Notes: generated from the letters alone by a model not told the origin. 64,000 nt of DNA from Archaeoglobus neptunius (GCF_016757965.1 NZ_JAEKIW010000005.1:62001-126000); one strand, 5' to 3'; shown: positions 43,132 to 52,297, counted from the stretch's first letter. Numbers and translations are program-made.

Positions 43132-44919
43132 TTATTCGCTGCCGGATATTTGCTCGTACTCTCTGACCAGCTCCTCTCTTATCACTTTTCCGGTTGCCGT
43201 AAGCGGTAACTGCTCGCGAATTATTATCCGTTTTGGAACGTTATAGGGTGCCATGTTTTCTCTACACCATTTCAGCAAATCCTGCTCGGTGAGCTGATAT
43301 CCCGGTTTTAATTTTACAAAAGCTATGGGTACCTGTCCTTTTTCAGGGTCTGGAGCTCCAATAACCCCGACCATCTCCACAGCCGGATGGCTGAGCATTA
43401 TGAACTCTATCTGTGTTGGATAAACACTGATTCCGGACACTTTGAGCATGTATTTTTTACGGGATATGTAATAGAAGAAACCGTCCTCATCGTACATGCC
43501 GATATCTCCGGTGAACAGCCAGCCATTTTTGAAGGATTTTGCGGTCTCCTCTGGCCTTTCAACATACTCACTGACTACCGAGGGGGATTTTATTACGACC
43601 TCCCCTTTCTCTCCAAGTGGAACCGGATTGCCATTTTCGTCGACAATTTTTATGTATGTTTCTGGAATAGGAATACCGCAAAAGGATCCGCCATACCTTT
43701 CCGATCTTTCGATGTCCATGTCATTTTTGTGAAAGCCGGCAGTAAATGTATCGCTGGTGTAGGTTTCTGTTAAACCGTAAGCAGCCTCTCTGAGTATTGC
43801 ACCCGTGAGCTCTCTCCATTTTTGTCTGAGATCTTTCGTAAGGCTCTTAACAAAACTGGAGCCGGTGCAGCTTCTCAGAGATGTAAGATCATACTTTCCA
43901 ACATCCGGATAGTTTATGATTTCCCAGTAGAGGTCAAACGGGGCGTAGAAGGTTGTTACCCTGTACCTGTCAATTGCCTCAACTGCCGCCCTCACATCCC
44001 ATCTCGTGAGCAACACCACGGTTGAACCCGAAATTGTGGGAGAAACGATGCCCATGTTGTTGCCCGCAACCCAGAATATCGGCATCGCTGCCAGTGCTAC
44101 ATCGCTTTCCGCAACTTCTTTCGCAAATTTTTCAAAGTCAACATTTCGATCAGGGTAGAGCTCTACAAGCAGATGTGCATTGTAATATGTGTACATACCG
44201 GCACCGGTGTATATGATGTCCAGATGCCTGTGGTAGACTCCTTTGGGTAAACCGGTGGTGCCTCCGGTGAAATTCATCGTTGCGTAGTCCTCAATTGTTG
44301 TTGTTATGCTGACTTTTTTTGGAGAACTGTCTGATAGCAGGTCTTGCAGGCAAGGAGCATCATCAATTTGTGACTCCGTCTTCATTGATGGGTGGGGCGG
44401 GATTTCCGGGGTTTCGGGCAGGAAATCTTGAAAGGATGCCGCTACAACATGACTTCTGTTTGAGACCTTTTTTGCGGCTCTGTCCACCAGGGGATATAGC
44501 AAGTCCAGAGTCAGTACAAATTTGGGTTTGGATTGCTTGAGAAAGTATTCCAGTTCCATTTCCTTAAGCATTGGGTTGAGAAACACACAAACTCCGCCAG
44601 CTTTTAGCGTACCAAAAAATCCAATGTAAAACTGCGGCATGTTTGGGAGGATAAGGGCCACCTTGTCTCCTTTCCCGAAGCCATTTTGAAGCAGGTAGTT
44701 TGCGAGTCTGTTACTCAGTTCATCCATTTCCTTGTAAGATATTCTCCTACCGTAGTATATTATGTAGTCTTTCTGAGGCTGCATTTCGGCGTATTTTTCC
44801 AGATATTCGTGTATTGGTATCTTTCCCAGAGGATAAATAGGTTTTCTGGGAAGCGATGGATGTGGCCATACTCTACTCCACCTTTCTTCTAAAATGCTGA
44901 AATATTCTGTTTCGTTCAT
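43132..44919 (-). CDS. AMP-forming acyl-CoA ligase (long-chain type)
   Basis: This 595-residue adenylate-forming enzyme has FTGGTTGLPKGVYHRH (AMP/ATP binding), the AAYGLTETYTSDT segment and YDEDGFFYYISRKKYMLKVSGISVYPTQIE, plus the late LTATGKVIREEL lysine motif. It activates a carboxylic acid as acyl-AMP then acyl-CoA; substrate specificity is unknown, but length and N-terminus suit fatty or aromatic acids. It is monocistronic and follows tRNA-Leu by about 75 bp. Confidence 0.88.
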   Translation of the reverse strand: MNETEYFSILEERWSRVWPHPSLPRKPIYPLGKIPIHEYLEKYAEMQPQKDYIIYYGRRISYKEMDELSNRLANYLLQNGFGKGDKVALILPNMPQFYIGFFGTLKAGGVCVFLNPMLKEMELEYFLKQSKPKFVLTLDLLYPLVDRAAKKVSNRSHVVAASFQDFLPETPEIPPHPSMKTESQIDDAPCLQDLLSDSSPKKVSITTTIEDYATMNFTGGTTGLPKGVYHRHLDIIYTGAGMYTYYNAHLLVELYPDRNVDFEKFAKEVAESDVALAAMPIFWVAGNNMGIVSPTISGSTVVLLTRWDVRAAVEAIDRYRVTTFYAPFDLYWEIINYPDVGKYDLTSLRSCTGSSFVKSLTKDLRQKWRELTGAILREAAYGLTETYTSDTFTAGFHKNDMDIERSERYGGSFCGIPIPETYIKIVDENGNPVPLGEKGEVVIKSPSVVSEYVERPEETAKSFKNGWLFTGDIGMYDEDGFFYYISRKKYMLKVSGISVYPTQIEFIMLSHPAVEMVGVIGAPDPEKGQVPIAFVKLKPGYQLTEQDLLKWCRENMAPYNVPKRIIIREQLPLTATGKVIREELVREYEQISGSE

Positions 44920-44992
44920 TTTACACCTCTATTTATCTTGTTTGATTTTGTTAAAAATCTCTACCTTAAAACCCTTTCGCTGGAAACAAATA

Positions 44993-45090
44993 TGCGGGGG
45001 GAGGGATTCGAACCCTCGAACCCCTGCGGGAGTGGATTTCTCCCCTTCAGGTCTTGAGTCCACCGCCTTTGGCCACTCGGCAACCCCCGC
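44993..45090 (-). tRNA. tRNA-Leu (anticodon CAA) with 15-nt intron
   Basis: On the minus strand the acceptor stem GCGGGGG (45090-45084) pairs with CCCCCGC, and the discriminator A is at 44993. The D-arm begins TTGCCGAGTGGCC, the anticodon stem is GTGGA/TCCAC and the long class II variable arm contains TCCCGCAGGGG. The T-loop is GAGGG-TTCGAAT-CCCTC. The loop becomes CTCAAGA after removing 45038-45052, an insert at position 37/38. Intron-bearing tRNA-Leu(CAA) is known in many archaea. No CCA is encoded. Confidence 0.95.
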
Positions 45091-45129
45091 TCATGTCTAC
45101 TTCTATAATCTGCTTATCAAAATTTTGGT

Positions 45130-45417
45130 TCACAGGAGAGATTCGAGTTTCTCAATCACCTCTTCTTTTCTTGCCCTAACTCTCACCTTCTTGAACCGTG
45201 ATTTTTCCCCGCCAACAATTTCTGCCTCGCCAAAAATCTCGCTCAGAATCTGTAAAAGCTCTTTATTTGCTCTGCCCCCCCTGGGTGGGCTTTTAAGCCG
45301 TATTTCTATTGTTTTTCTCCACTGATTGTAGCCAAAACCAACGCTTTTTGAATTCGGTGTGACTTCCACACTCAGAACAGTCCACTCTCCTGCCTCGTTT
45401 AAGGCCTTCTCTATCAT
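45130..45417 (-). CDS. DUF167 (YggU-like) small protein
   Basis: This 95-residue protein has VEVTPNSKSVGFGYNQWRKTIEIRLKSPPRGGRANKEL, the RANKELL helix and FKKVRVRARKEEVIEKL, the DUF167/YggU fold, a small domain of unknown function. A longer reading in another frame is rejected. It lies between tRNA-Leu and the divergent argC, with about 40 bp to argC. Often found near rRNA or translation genes, but not assigned here. Confidence 0.82.
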   Translation of the reverse strand: MIEKALNEAGEWTVLSVEVTPNSKSVGFGYNQWRKTIEIRLKSPPRGGRANKELLQILSEIFGEAEIVGGEKSRFKKVRVRARKEEVIEKLESLL

Positions 45418-45457
45418 CCTCAGAAAACTCTATATTAAGCCTCTTAATCTTTTCCTC

Positions 45458-46456
45458 ATGAAGGTCGGAATAATAGGAGCAAGCGGGTACACGGGTTCTG
45501 AACTTCTCCGAATTCTCGTCACACACCCCGAGGCGAATGTTACGGCAGCATCCTCAAGAAGATACGAGGGAAGGGAAATTTGGAGGATTCACAGATTTCT
45601 CAAGGGATTTTATGACCTGAAATTTTGCAGTCCCGATATTGACAACTTCACGGATTGTGATGTTGTGTTTACTGCCGTTCCTCATGGAGAGGCGATGAAG
45701 TATGTTCCCGATCTTCTGAATTCCGGAATTAAGGTTGTGGATATCTCGGCAGATTACAGGCTGGATAAGGAAACATACGAGAGAGTTTACGGAAAAGAGC
45801 ATGTTGGTTATGTTGAGGCGGTTTATGGTCTGCCCGAACTTCACAGAGAAAAGATAAAAAGGGCAAACCTTGTTGCAAATCCCGGGTGCTACCCTACAGG
45901 CACAGTACTTGCTGTGGCCCCTCTTGCAAAACTTGAACTTGTTGAGAGGGTGGTTTTTGACTGCAAGAGCGGAATAACGGGTGCGGGGGATTCTCCGTCG
46001 GCCTTTACACACTATCCCAATCTTCACGAGTCGATAGTCCCATACAAGATTACGGCCCACCGGCATTACTATGAGATGGTCCAGGAGCTGGGAAAGCTTC
46101 AGAGCGACATAAGGATATCGTTCACACCTCAGGTGTTTCCGGGTTCAAGGGGGATTCTGACCAACGCTCATGTTTTTCTCAGGGGAGAGCTGGACAGGGA
46201 TGAGTTATACAAGATTTATGAAAAATTTTACAGCAACTGCTTTTTCATCAGACTGCAGGAAGGTGTGAGCCTCTCTCAGGTTAGAGGTAGCAACTTCTGC
46301 GACATATCGATTCATCCTGGAGAAGACAGGGTAGTTGTGGTTTCAGCAATCGATAATCTTGTGAAAGGTGCCAGCGGGCAGGCTGTGCAGAACATGAATC
46401 TCATTACTGGCCTTGATGAGGAAACGGGACTAAAACTGCCACCACTCTTCCCCTGA
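45458..46456 (+). CDS. argC: N-acetyl-gamma-glutamyl-phosphate reductase
   Basis: This 332-residue NADPH enzyme of arginine synthesis has the Rossmann GASGYTGSELLRIL motif, the catalytic PGCYPTGTVLA cysteine, KSGITGAGDSPSAF and the late HPGEDRVVVVSAIDNLVKGASGQAVQNMN. The ATG at 45458 follows a TATA-like TATATTAAGC. The longer open frame from 45359 lies in the DUF167 gene's antisense and is rejected. In archaea that use LysW-dependent lysine or arginine synthesis the enzyme may be dual; no LysW gene is visible here. Confidence 0.93.
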   Translation: MKVGIIGASGYTGSELLRILVTHPEANVTAASSRRYEGREIWRIHRFLKGFYDLKFCSPDIDNFTDCDVVFTAVPHGEAMKYVPDLLNSGIKVVDISADYRLDKETYERVYGKEHVGYVEAVYGLPELHREKIKRANLVANPGCYPTGTVLAVAPLAKLELVERVVFDCKSGITGAGDSPSAFTHYPNLHESIVPYKITAHRHYYEMVQELGKLQSDIRISFTPQVFPGSRGILTNAHVFLRGELDRDELYKIYEKFYSNCFFIRLQEGVSLSQVRGSNFCDISIHPGEDRVVVVSAIDNLVKGASGQAVQNMNLITGLDEETGLKLPPLFP

Positions 46457-46516
46457 CTGGAGAAAATTTTTTAGACCGCCAGTAGATGAGATAAGGTATA
46501 AGGCAGGGAAAAGAGT

Positions 46517-46750
46517 ATGACGGGTAAAGATGTGGTAACGATAAATGTTGGAAAAAATGGTGTAACGGAAAGCTTAATAAGCGAGATAAATCTCCTGCTT
46601 GAGAAACGTGGAGCTGTGAGGGTTAAAATGCTCAAAAATTTCAGGGAATCGTCTGGCAAGCATAAAAAAGAGCTTGCAGACGAGATAGCCTCTAAAGTTA
46701 AGGGGAGGCTTGTGGATTTCAGAGGATTCGTGCTAACCTTTGAGAGGTGA
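46517..46750 (+). CDS. YhbY/CRM-domain RNA-binding protein
   Basis: This 77-residue protein has the CRM pattern: [31 protein letters not shown]-like opening ([12 protein letters not shown]), then [22 protein letters not shown]. The bacterial homologue YhbY binds pre-50S rRNA. It starts a translation operon; its stop is just before the S19e gene, and the GAGGTGA ribosome binding site for S19e overlaps its last codon. Confidence 0.85.
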   Translation: MTGKDVVTINVGKNGVTESLISEINLLLEKRGAVRVKMLKNFRESSGKHKKELADEIASKVKGRLVDFRGFVLTFER

Positions 46751-46754
46751 AGAT

Positions 46755-47198
46755 ATGGCGACAGTATATGATGTTCCGGCGGAATTGCTGATTAAGAAAG
46801 TTGCTGAAAAATTGAAAGACATGGTGGCCCCTCCCGAATGGGCGAAGTACGTTAAGACGGGTGTGCATAAGGAGAGAAGCCCCGAACAGGAAGACTGGTG
46901 GTATCTCCGATTAGCTTCAGTGTTCAGGAGAATCTATGTGGATGGGCCGGTTGGAATCGAGAGGCTGAGGACGTACTATGGTGGTAGAAAGAGAAGAGGA
47001 TCAAAGCCTCCGAAGTTTAGAAAAGGGAGCGGTGCAATAGTCAGAAATGCACTTCACCAGCTTGAGCAGCTCGGCTTTGTTAAGAAGACAAGGGAGGGGA
47101 GAGTTGTTACGCCAATGGGAAGATCATTCCTCGATAAAGTGGCAACAGAGCTGAAATCAGAGCTTGTTTCCGAGATCCCCGCTCTCGAAAAATACTAA
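46755..47198 (+). CDS. rps19e: 30S ribosomal protein S19e
   Basis: This 147-residue protein starts [20 protein letters not shown] and contains [76 protein letters not shown] and a C-terminal [13 protein letters not shown], matching archaeal S19e. The start is the ATG preceded by GAGGTGA. Confidence 0.96.
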   Translation: MATVYDVPAELLIKKVAEKLKDMVAPPEWAKYVKTGVHKERSPEQEDWWYLRLASVFRRIYVDGPVGIERLRTYYGGRKRRGSKPPKFRKGSGAIVRNALHQLEQLGFVKKTREGRVVTPMGRSFLDKVATELKSELVSEIPALEKY

Positions 47199-47218
47199 AT
47201 TTATTTTAGGTGGTAAAA

Positions 47219-47545
47219 ATGGATGACCTTGAGGAGATAAGGCGAAGGAAGCTGATGGAGTTGCAGAGACAAAAGGAGCTCGAGGAGATCCAGAAAGAAG
47301 AGATGAGAAGGCAGTATGAGGCGCAAAAAAAGGCAATATTGAGGGCGATACTCGAGCCGGAGGCGAAGGAGAGACTTTCGCGAGTTAAGCTTGCCCATCC
47401 GGAACTTGCAGAGGCCGTTGAAAATCAGCTCATTTACCTTGCCCAATCCGGAAGGTTGCAGAGCAAAATTACTGATAAAATGCTTGTTGAAATTTTGAGA
47501 AGAGTTCAGCCCAAAAAGAGGGAGACAAAAATTATTAGGAAGTGA
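47219..47545 (+). CDS. PDCD5-like DNA-binding protein
   Basis: This 108-residue helical protein starts [23 protein letters not shown], then has [34 protein letters not shown] and a basic tail. This is the archaeal homologue of programmed cell death 5 (TFAR19), a three-helix protein that binds DNA nonspecifically. The ATG at 47219 is preceded by AGGTGG; upstream GTG codons in frame are disfavoured. Confidence 0.88.
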   Translation: MDDLEEIRRRKLMELQRQKELEEIQKEEMRRQYEAQKKAILRAILEPEAKERLSRVKLAHPELAEAVENQLIYLAQSGRLQSKITDKMLVEILRRVQPKKRETKIIRK

Positions 47546-47549
47546 GATT

Positions 47550-47702
47550 ATGGGTAAGAAGACGATTGGTGTGAAAAAGAGACTGGCAAAGGCCTGCAAA
47601 CAGAACAGAAGGGCGCCGGTGTGGATTACGATGAAGACCAAGAGAAGTGTGTTTGGAAGCCCTAAGAGAAGGCACTGGAGGAGGAACAAGTTGAAGGCGT
47701 GA
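47550..47702 (+). CDS. rpl39e: 50S ribosomal protein L39e
   Basis: A 50-residue very basic protein too short for a simple ORF cut-off. It reads [20 protein letters not shown] then [20 protein letters not shown] and ends [11 protein letters not shown], all hallmark L39e segments. The ATG is 4 nt after the PDCD5-like stop. It sits in the standard position before L31e. Confidence 0.97.
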   Translation: MGKKTIGVKKRLAKACKQNRRAPVWITMKTKRSVFGSPKRRHWRRNKLKA

Positions 47703-47711
47703 GGTGACATC

Positions 47712-47978
47712 ATGGCGAAGGTTGTTGTTGAACGGGTGTACACTATCAGACTGAAGCACAAAATGAAGAAGTATCCCAGATGGTTGAGGTCCAAAAAGGC
47801 CGCAAAGTACCTCAGAAGGTTCCTGAGCAGACACATGAAAGTTGAACCGGAGAACGTCAAGATAGACACGGCTGTTAATGAGAAAATATGGGAAAGAGGG
47901 GCTGAGAAACCGCCAGCGAGAATCAGAGTGAGAGCTGTGAAGTTTGACGATGGAATAGTTGAGGTTGAACTTGCCTAA
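47712..47978 (+). CDS. rpl31e: 50S ribosomal protein L31e
   Basis: This 88-residue basic protein starts MAKVVVERVYTIRLKH and has SKKAAKYLRRFLSRHMKVEPENVKIDTAVNEKIWERGAEKPPARIRVRAVKFDDG, matching L31e. GAGGTGAC lies upstream of the ATG. Its stop directly adjoins the aIF6 start. Confidence 0.95.
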   Translation: MAKVVVERVYTIRLKHKMKKYPRWLRSKKAAKYLRRFLSRHMKVEPENVKIDTAVNEKIWERGAEKPPARIRVRAVKFDDGIVEVELA

Positions 47979-48629
47979 ATGAGGATTGCTGTTAACGGTA
48001 ACCCACTCGTAGGACTGTACGCAAAGGTTTCAGAAGAATTCGCTGTAATTGGGGTTAACAGTGAGAACCTGATCACGGCAGTGGAAGAGAGGCTTGATGT
48101 TGAAGTGATAATAACGAAAATTGCGGGTTCAGAGCTCGTTGGTGCGATGATGGCCATGAATTCCAGAGGCGCCGTTGTGAGCAATCATATTCTTTCCACC
48201 GAGCTTGAAAAGCTCCAAAGCAAGATGGATGTTATGGTGGTGGATACGCCCATGACGTGCTTTGGTAACAATCTGTGCATCAATGACAGGGGCGGTGTGG
48301 CGAATCCAGAGATGGGTAACGAGGTCCTTGAAAAAATTTCCGATTTTCTCGACATTGATCTGGCGAAAGGTACTGTTGGGGGGATAAAGACGGTGGGAAT
48401 GGCTGCTGTAATCACGAACTCCGGGGGGATCGCAAACCCAAACATTAACGAGTGGGAACTCAAGAAACTGGAAGATGTTTCGGGAGTTGAGGTGCTCACC
48501 GGCACCGTTAACTTCGGCACTGATATGGTGGGGTCAAGCTTAATTGCGAACTCAAAGGGATATGTTGTTGGTAGAGATACGACAGGCTTTGAACTTGGTA
48601 TAGTTGAGGAGGCTCTGTTTCCGAGGTGA
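47979..48629 (+). CDS. Translation initiation factor aIF6
   Basis: This 216-residue protein prevents premature joining of ribosomal subunits by binding the 50S. It has the five-fold pseudo-repeat typical of eIF6, with recurring NSRGAVVSNHI, NDRGGVANPEM, TNSGGIANPNINEW and ANSKGYVVGRDTTGFEL motifs. It follows L31e without a gap. Confidence 0.96.
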   Translation: MRIAVNGNPLVGLYAKVSEEFAVIGVNSENLITAVEERLDVEVIITKIAGSELVGAMMAMNSRGAVVSNHILSTELEKLQSKMDVMVVDTPMTCFGNNLCINDRGGVANPEMGNEVLEKISDFLDIDLAKGTVGGIKTVGMAAVITNSGGIANPNINEWELKKLEDVSGVEVLTGTVNFGTDMVGSSLIANSKGYVVGRDTTGFELGIVEEALFPR

Positions 48630-48634
48630 TGGGG

Positions 48635-48811
48635 ATGAAATTTGAGATAGTAGGCATGTTTAGGACTTCAGAAGGGTGGCAGAACTTTAAAAAGATAATC
48701 GATGCACATAACGAAAAATATGCCATGGAGAAGGTTTATTCACTGATTGGGAGCAATCACAAGGTCAAGAGGCATTTGATAAAAATTGAGTCCGTAAAGC
48801 AGGTGGAGTAA
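48635..48811 (+). CDS. 50S ribosomal protein L18Ae/LX
   Basis: This 58-residue protein starts MKFEIVGMFRTSEGWQNFKK and contains NEKYAMEKVYSLIGSNHKVKRHLIKIE, the archaeal LX/L20a signature. The ATG at 48635 has GAGGTGAT just upstream; an ATG two codons earlier is also possible. It comes between aIF6 and prefoldin in the standard archaeal order. Confidence 0.92.
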   Translation: MKFEIVGMFRTSEGWQNFKKIIDAHNEKYAMEKVYSLIGSNHKVKRHLIKIESVKQVE

Positions 48812-48813
48812 AA

Positions 48814-49224
48814 ATGGCGTCGGAAAAAGAAGTTCAGGAGAAGATTGCGGTTCTGCAGTACTTACAGGGGGAAGCAGAAACCCTGCAGAGGAGAATTGTC
48901 GAGATGGAGGTTCTTGAGAGCGAGTACAGGAAAACACTTGAAACGCTTGAATTTTTCGAGTCCATTGACGGGGATGTCGAGGCACTGATGAATCTTGGTG
49001 GTGGAGTGTTTGCGTATGTGGATGTCAAAAATAGCAGGAAGATGCTCGTGGACATTGGTTCGGGTGTTGTGGTGGAAAGAGAGGTCAAAGATGCGATTGA
49101 GTTTGTCAAAAACAGGATAAAGAGGATAGAGGAGAATACGGAGAAGCTCACATCCATGCTGCAGCAGGTTCTGTCTCAGGCTTCGAAAATTCAGGAAGAA
49201 CTGGCTTCACAGGAGAGAAAGTAA
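48814..49224 (+). CDS. pfdA: Prefoldin alpha subunit
   Basis: This 136-residue coiled-coil chaperone subunit has an N-terminal helix with AVLQYLQGEAETLQRRIVEMEVLESEYR, the beta-hairpin region LMNLGGGVFAYVDVK and VDIGSGVVVER, and a C-terminal coil. It forms the jellyfish-shaped hexamer with the beta subunit, which is not encoded here, and hands unfolded proteins to the thermosome encoded at 30639. The gene lies just upstream of ftsY. Confidence 0.93.
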   Translation: MASEKEVQEKIAVLQYLQGEAETLQRRIVEMEVLESEYRKTLETLEFFESIDGDVEALMNLGGGVFAYVDVKNSRKMLVDIGSGVVVEREVKDAIEFVKNRIKRIEENTEKLTSMLQQVLSQASKIQEELASQERK

Positions 49225-50271
49225 ATGTTTAAGGCTCTAAAGGAGAAATTAAAGGGGCTCAGAAAGAAAATAGAGGAGGAAGAGAGGGAAGAGGAGGAAA
49301 AGATAATAGCAGAAATTGAAAGGAAATCGAAAGAGGCTGAAATAGAGTCCAAGAGGTCGAAAGAGCAGAAGGTGAAGGTAGGACTAAAGGACAAGATCAC
49401 GGCACTGGTAGTGAGCAGAGAGGTGGTCATAGACGAAAAGAAGGTTGACAGGATTCTTGATGAGCTCGAGATAATTCTCCTGGAGAGCGACGTGGCTTTT
49501 GAGGTTGTGGATGCAATTTCTGAAGCCTTGAAGAGCAGGCTCGTTGGAAAAAGAAAGAAAATTACGGAGAAACTCTCAGATATTGTGATTGAAGAACTCA
49601 AAAAAATTCTTCTTGAAATTCTGGAAAGGGAGAGGTTCGATTTTGATGAATTTGTTGCAGAAAGACTGAAGAAGAAAAAACCTCTCAACATTGCATTTGT
49701 TGGTGTCAATGGAACGGGTAAAACAACAACGATCGCAAAGATTGCCAACAGACTGATGAAAAAGGGTTACTCAGTAGTTCTGGCTGCGGGTGATACCTTC
49801 AGGGCTGGGGCAATAGAGCAGCTTGAGGAGCATGCAAAAAAGCTGGGCGTCAGGATTATCAAGCACAGACAGGGTGCAGATCCGGCGGCGGTAATTTACG
49901 ATGCTATAAAGCATGCGGAGAGCAAGGGAATAGACATCGTTCTCGCAGATACTGCTGGAAGGATGCATACAAAGAAAAACCTGCTCGATCAGCTTGAAAA
50001 GATCAAGAGAGTTACCAAACCTGATCTGATAATCTTCGTTGATGAGAGTATTGCAGGCAACGATGCCGTTGAGAGGGCGAAAATGTTTGCTGAAACAGTG
50101 GGTATTGACGGTAGCATCCTGACCAAACTCGATGCGGATCCGAAGGGAGGATCAGCGATATCCATCAGCTACGTAACCGGAAAGCCAGTGCTGTTTTTCG
50201 GCGTAGGTCAGAGTTACGATGATCTCGTGAAGTTCGATTCGAAATGGCTTATTGAGAGAATTTTCTCATGA
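49225..50271 (+). CDS. ftsY: Signal recognition particle receptor FtsY
   Basis: This 348-residue protein has a highly charged N-terminal A-like region (acidic/basic helices to ~60), the N domain, and the SRP-type GTPase: GVNGTGKTTTIAK, DTFRAGAIEQLEEHA, DTAGRMHTKKNLLDQLEKI, LTKLDADPKGGSAISI. It docks the SRP-ribosome complex at the membrane. The start directly follows the pfdA stop and the end overlaps cofC by 4 nt. The charged N-terminus is typical of archaeal FtsY, which lacks a long bacterial A domain. Confidence 0.95.
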   Translation: MFKALKEKLKGLRKKIEEEEREEEEKIIAEIERKSKEAEIESKRSKEQKVKVGLKDKITALVVSREVVIDEKKVDRILDELEIILLESDVAFEVVDAISEALKSRLVGKRKKITEKLSDIVIEELKKILLEILERERFDFDEFVAERLKKKKPLNIAFVGVNGTGKTTTIAKIANRLMKKGYSVVLAAGDTFRAGAIEQLEEHAKKLGVRIIKHRQGADPAAVIYDAIKHAESKGIDIVLADTAGRMHTKKNLLDQLEKIKRVTKPDLIIFVDESIAGNDAVERAKMFAETVGIDGSILTKLDADPKGGSAISISYVTGKPVLFFGVGQSYDDLVKFDSKWLIERIFS

Positions 50272-50876
50272 GAATACTGATTCCTTTCAAGGCCACGAAT
50301 CCAAAATCGAGACTTTCCGGAATTCTGGATTTTGAAGAAAGAAAAAAACTTGCTGAGCTGATGCTTCTGGATGTTGTCGAAGCTGTGAGTAGATTCGGTA
50401 GTGTAAAGGTAGTTTCACCTGCAAAAATAAATATCGAAGGTGTTGATGTGGTCGTTGATAGCTCAGACCTGAATACTGTTGTTAATAGTGAGATCAACAA
50501 CGTACCGCTGGCCGTTGTGATGTCCGATCTTCCTCTTTTGAGTGGTGACATCCTCCAGAGATTTTTCAATTCTGAAGGGGATGTTGTCATAGCCCCCGGC
50601 AGGAAGGGGGGAACCAACATGCTCCTTGTGAGAAGGGAAGGGTTCAGAGTTTCTTACCATTACGGAAGCTTTTTCAAACACGTTGAGTATGCCAGAAAGA
50701 TCGGCTTCTCGGTTTCGATTTTTGACTCCTTTTATTCCTCGGTTGACATAGATGATGAAAGCGATTTGCTGGAGCTGATCATGCATGGGAAAGGAAAGAG
50801 ATCATGGAAGTTCCTAACACAACTGGGTTTCAGGGTCAGCTTTGAGAAAACACCCAGGCTTGAGCGGGTATCCTGA
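50268..50876 (+). CDS. cofC: 2-phospho-L-lactate guanylyltransferase
   Basis: CofC makes lactyl-2-diphospho-5'-guanosine for coenzyme F420 assembly. The 202-residue MobA-like protein starts MRILIPFKATNPKSRLSGIL, the signature of CofC, and has VVMSDLPLLSGDI, VIAPGRKGGTNMLLV and SVDIDDESDLLEL. Its start overlaps ftsY by 4 nt, an unusual but efficient coupling. F420 is the hydride carrier used together with the methanofuran pathway encoded elsewhere in the window. CofD is not in the window. Confidence 0.93.
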   Translation: MRILIPFKATNPKSRLSGILDFEERKKLAELMLLDVVEAVSRFGSVKVVSPAKINIEGVDVVVDSSDLNTVVNSEINNVPLAVVMSDLPLLSGDILQRFFNSEGDVVIAPGRKGGTNMLLVRREGFRVSYHYGSFFKHVEYARKIGFSVSIFDSFYSSVDIDDESDLLELIMHGKGKRSWKFLTQLGFRVSFEKTPRLERVS

Positions 50877-50890
50877 TCATAGCATGTATT

Positions 50891-51098
50891 TTATATCGTA
50901 GCAGGCGGTAGACGTAGATAACGTAAGAGATTGATAACTTCATCTGCGTTGTAACCCAGAATGTGTGCCCCGATTATTCTGTTCTCCAGCAATATCTTGT
51001 AGGCCGAATGCTTCAATCCGATGCCAGTTTGATGTGCCCCGTGCTAGGTTTCTATCCCCATCCGCGACACCCGTCCCCACAACGATAAGATTGTACAT
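50891..51098 (-). pseudogene. Flavin disulfide oxidoreductase remnant with internal deletion
   Basis: On the minus strand from ATG 51098 the frame begins MYNLIVVGTGVADGDRNLA, the FAD-binding start of the glutathione-reductase family (VVGxGxA). It then passes, after a loss of most of the protein and a frameshift, into AYKILLENRIIGAHILGYNADEVINLL, the conserved C-terminal dimerisation segment (GAHILGxxADE), ending at TAA 50891-50893. About 350-400 residues are missing. No CxxxxC redox pair remains. It lies between cofC and the phosphoesterase gene in what would otherwise be about 300 bp of intergenic DNA. Confidence 0.7.
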
Positions 51099-51178
51099 GA
51101 TTCATCATGTTTTTCTAAGTCTAAATCGCTTTACTTTAAAGAAGAATTTTTAAAGATTAATAACCAAACATTAACTCC

Positions 51179-52297
51179 ATGGAAATTGTCCACATATCCG
51201 ATGTGCACTTTGGCTCCGAGTTGATAAGGGGCAAAATCGAAGAGGCCGTGAGGCAGATAAATGCAATGGAACCCGATCTGGTTATCCTAACCGGGGATAT
51301 AGGTATGTGGGGAATTCACCACGAATTCAGGGAGGCTTATGAAACTTTATCCAATCTCAAACCGGAGCTTTTTGCAGTTCCCGGAAATCATGACGCCAGA
51401 AATGACGGTATCAAATACTTCAAGCTGTACTTCGGTAGGAACAGAAAGGTGCTGAAATTTGATGATTTTGTTTTTGTTGGGGTTGACAGCACTCTCCCGG
51501 ATTCCGATGATGGCTATATTGGTCCTGAGCAAAGGCAGTGGATCACCGAAAAAGTCAGAGGGAGCTGCATAAACTTCATAACGCTCCATCACCACGTCGT
51601 CCCGGTTCCCCATACAGGGCGAAACATGAATGTTCTTATTGATGCAGCGGAGTTTGTCGAAACCCTGACTCTGAACTGCCATGGTGCGATAGTTCTGGCC
51701 GGACACAGACACGTGCCGTACTCAACAAAGCTTCTCAGGACACACATAATCCATGCCGGTTCGGTAAGCTCGTACAAAGTACTGATGCCAGACAACAACT
51801 ACAACATACTAAAGGTTGGTGGGGGTAGGATAGACCTGAAGCTAAGATTTGTCGATCTGGGGGAGGTGGAAATCGGAAGCTTTCAGCTCAAGCCAGTAAC
51901 TCCTGAATCAATGCTCAGATACCACAGGCTCACCTCAACGAGGAAAGTTCTGCTTTTATCCAGAAGAAACGACTGCAGATCTAAAATTGCCGAGGCTCTG
52001 TTTAACAAACTCTCTCCGGGCAACATGCATGCTGTCAGTGCCGGGCTTGAACCTTCTGCCAGTCTCAATCCTATGGTTTCCAGAATACTGGGTGAACTGG
52101 GTCTCAGTGTTACCAAACCGAAAAAATTTGTGGAGGAAATGGCTAAGGATGCAGACTACGTGGTCTCTTTTGATGAGGATATCACGGCAGATGAGATCTG
52201 GAAGGTTAAAAGACCCAATAACGAAGACGAGTGCAGGAAGCTCGTCAAAATGCTGGAGGAAAACATCAGGGATCTGGTGTGGAGAATTTTACTTTAG
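51179..52297 (+). CDS. Metallophosphoesterase fused to a degenerate LMW tyrosine-phosphatase-like domain
   Basis: This 372-residue protein has an N-terminal calcineurin-like phosphoesterase with all metal motifs: [31 protein letters not shown] and AGHRHVPY (to about residue 190). From about residue 250 a low-molecular-weight protein tyrosine phosphatase/ArsC-like domain follows ([32 protein letters not shown]). The catalytic CX5R loop reads S261-RRNDC-R267, so the nucleophile is serine, and the distal acid is absent. The domain may bind ligand rather than catalyse. The substrate of the front domain is unknown. The ATG is at 51179. Confidence 0.82.
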   Translation: MEIVHISDVHFGSELIRGKIEEAVRQINAMEPDLVILTGDIGMWGIHHEFREAYETLSNLKPELFAVPGNHDARNDGIKYFKLYFGRNRKVLKFDDFVFVGVDSTLPDSDDGYIGPEQRQWITEKVRGSCINFITLHHHVVPVPHTGRNMNVLIDAAEFVETLTLNCHGAIVLAGHRHVPYSTKLLRTHIIHAGSVSSYKVLMPDNNYNILKVGGGRIDLKLRFVDLGEVEIGSFQLKPVTPESMLRYHRLTSTRKVLLLSRRNDCRSKIAEALFNKLSPGNMHAVSAGLEPSASLNPMVSRILGELGLSVTKPKKFVEEMAKDADYVVSFDEDITADEIWKVKRPNNEDECRKLVKMLEENIRDLVWRILL

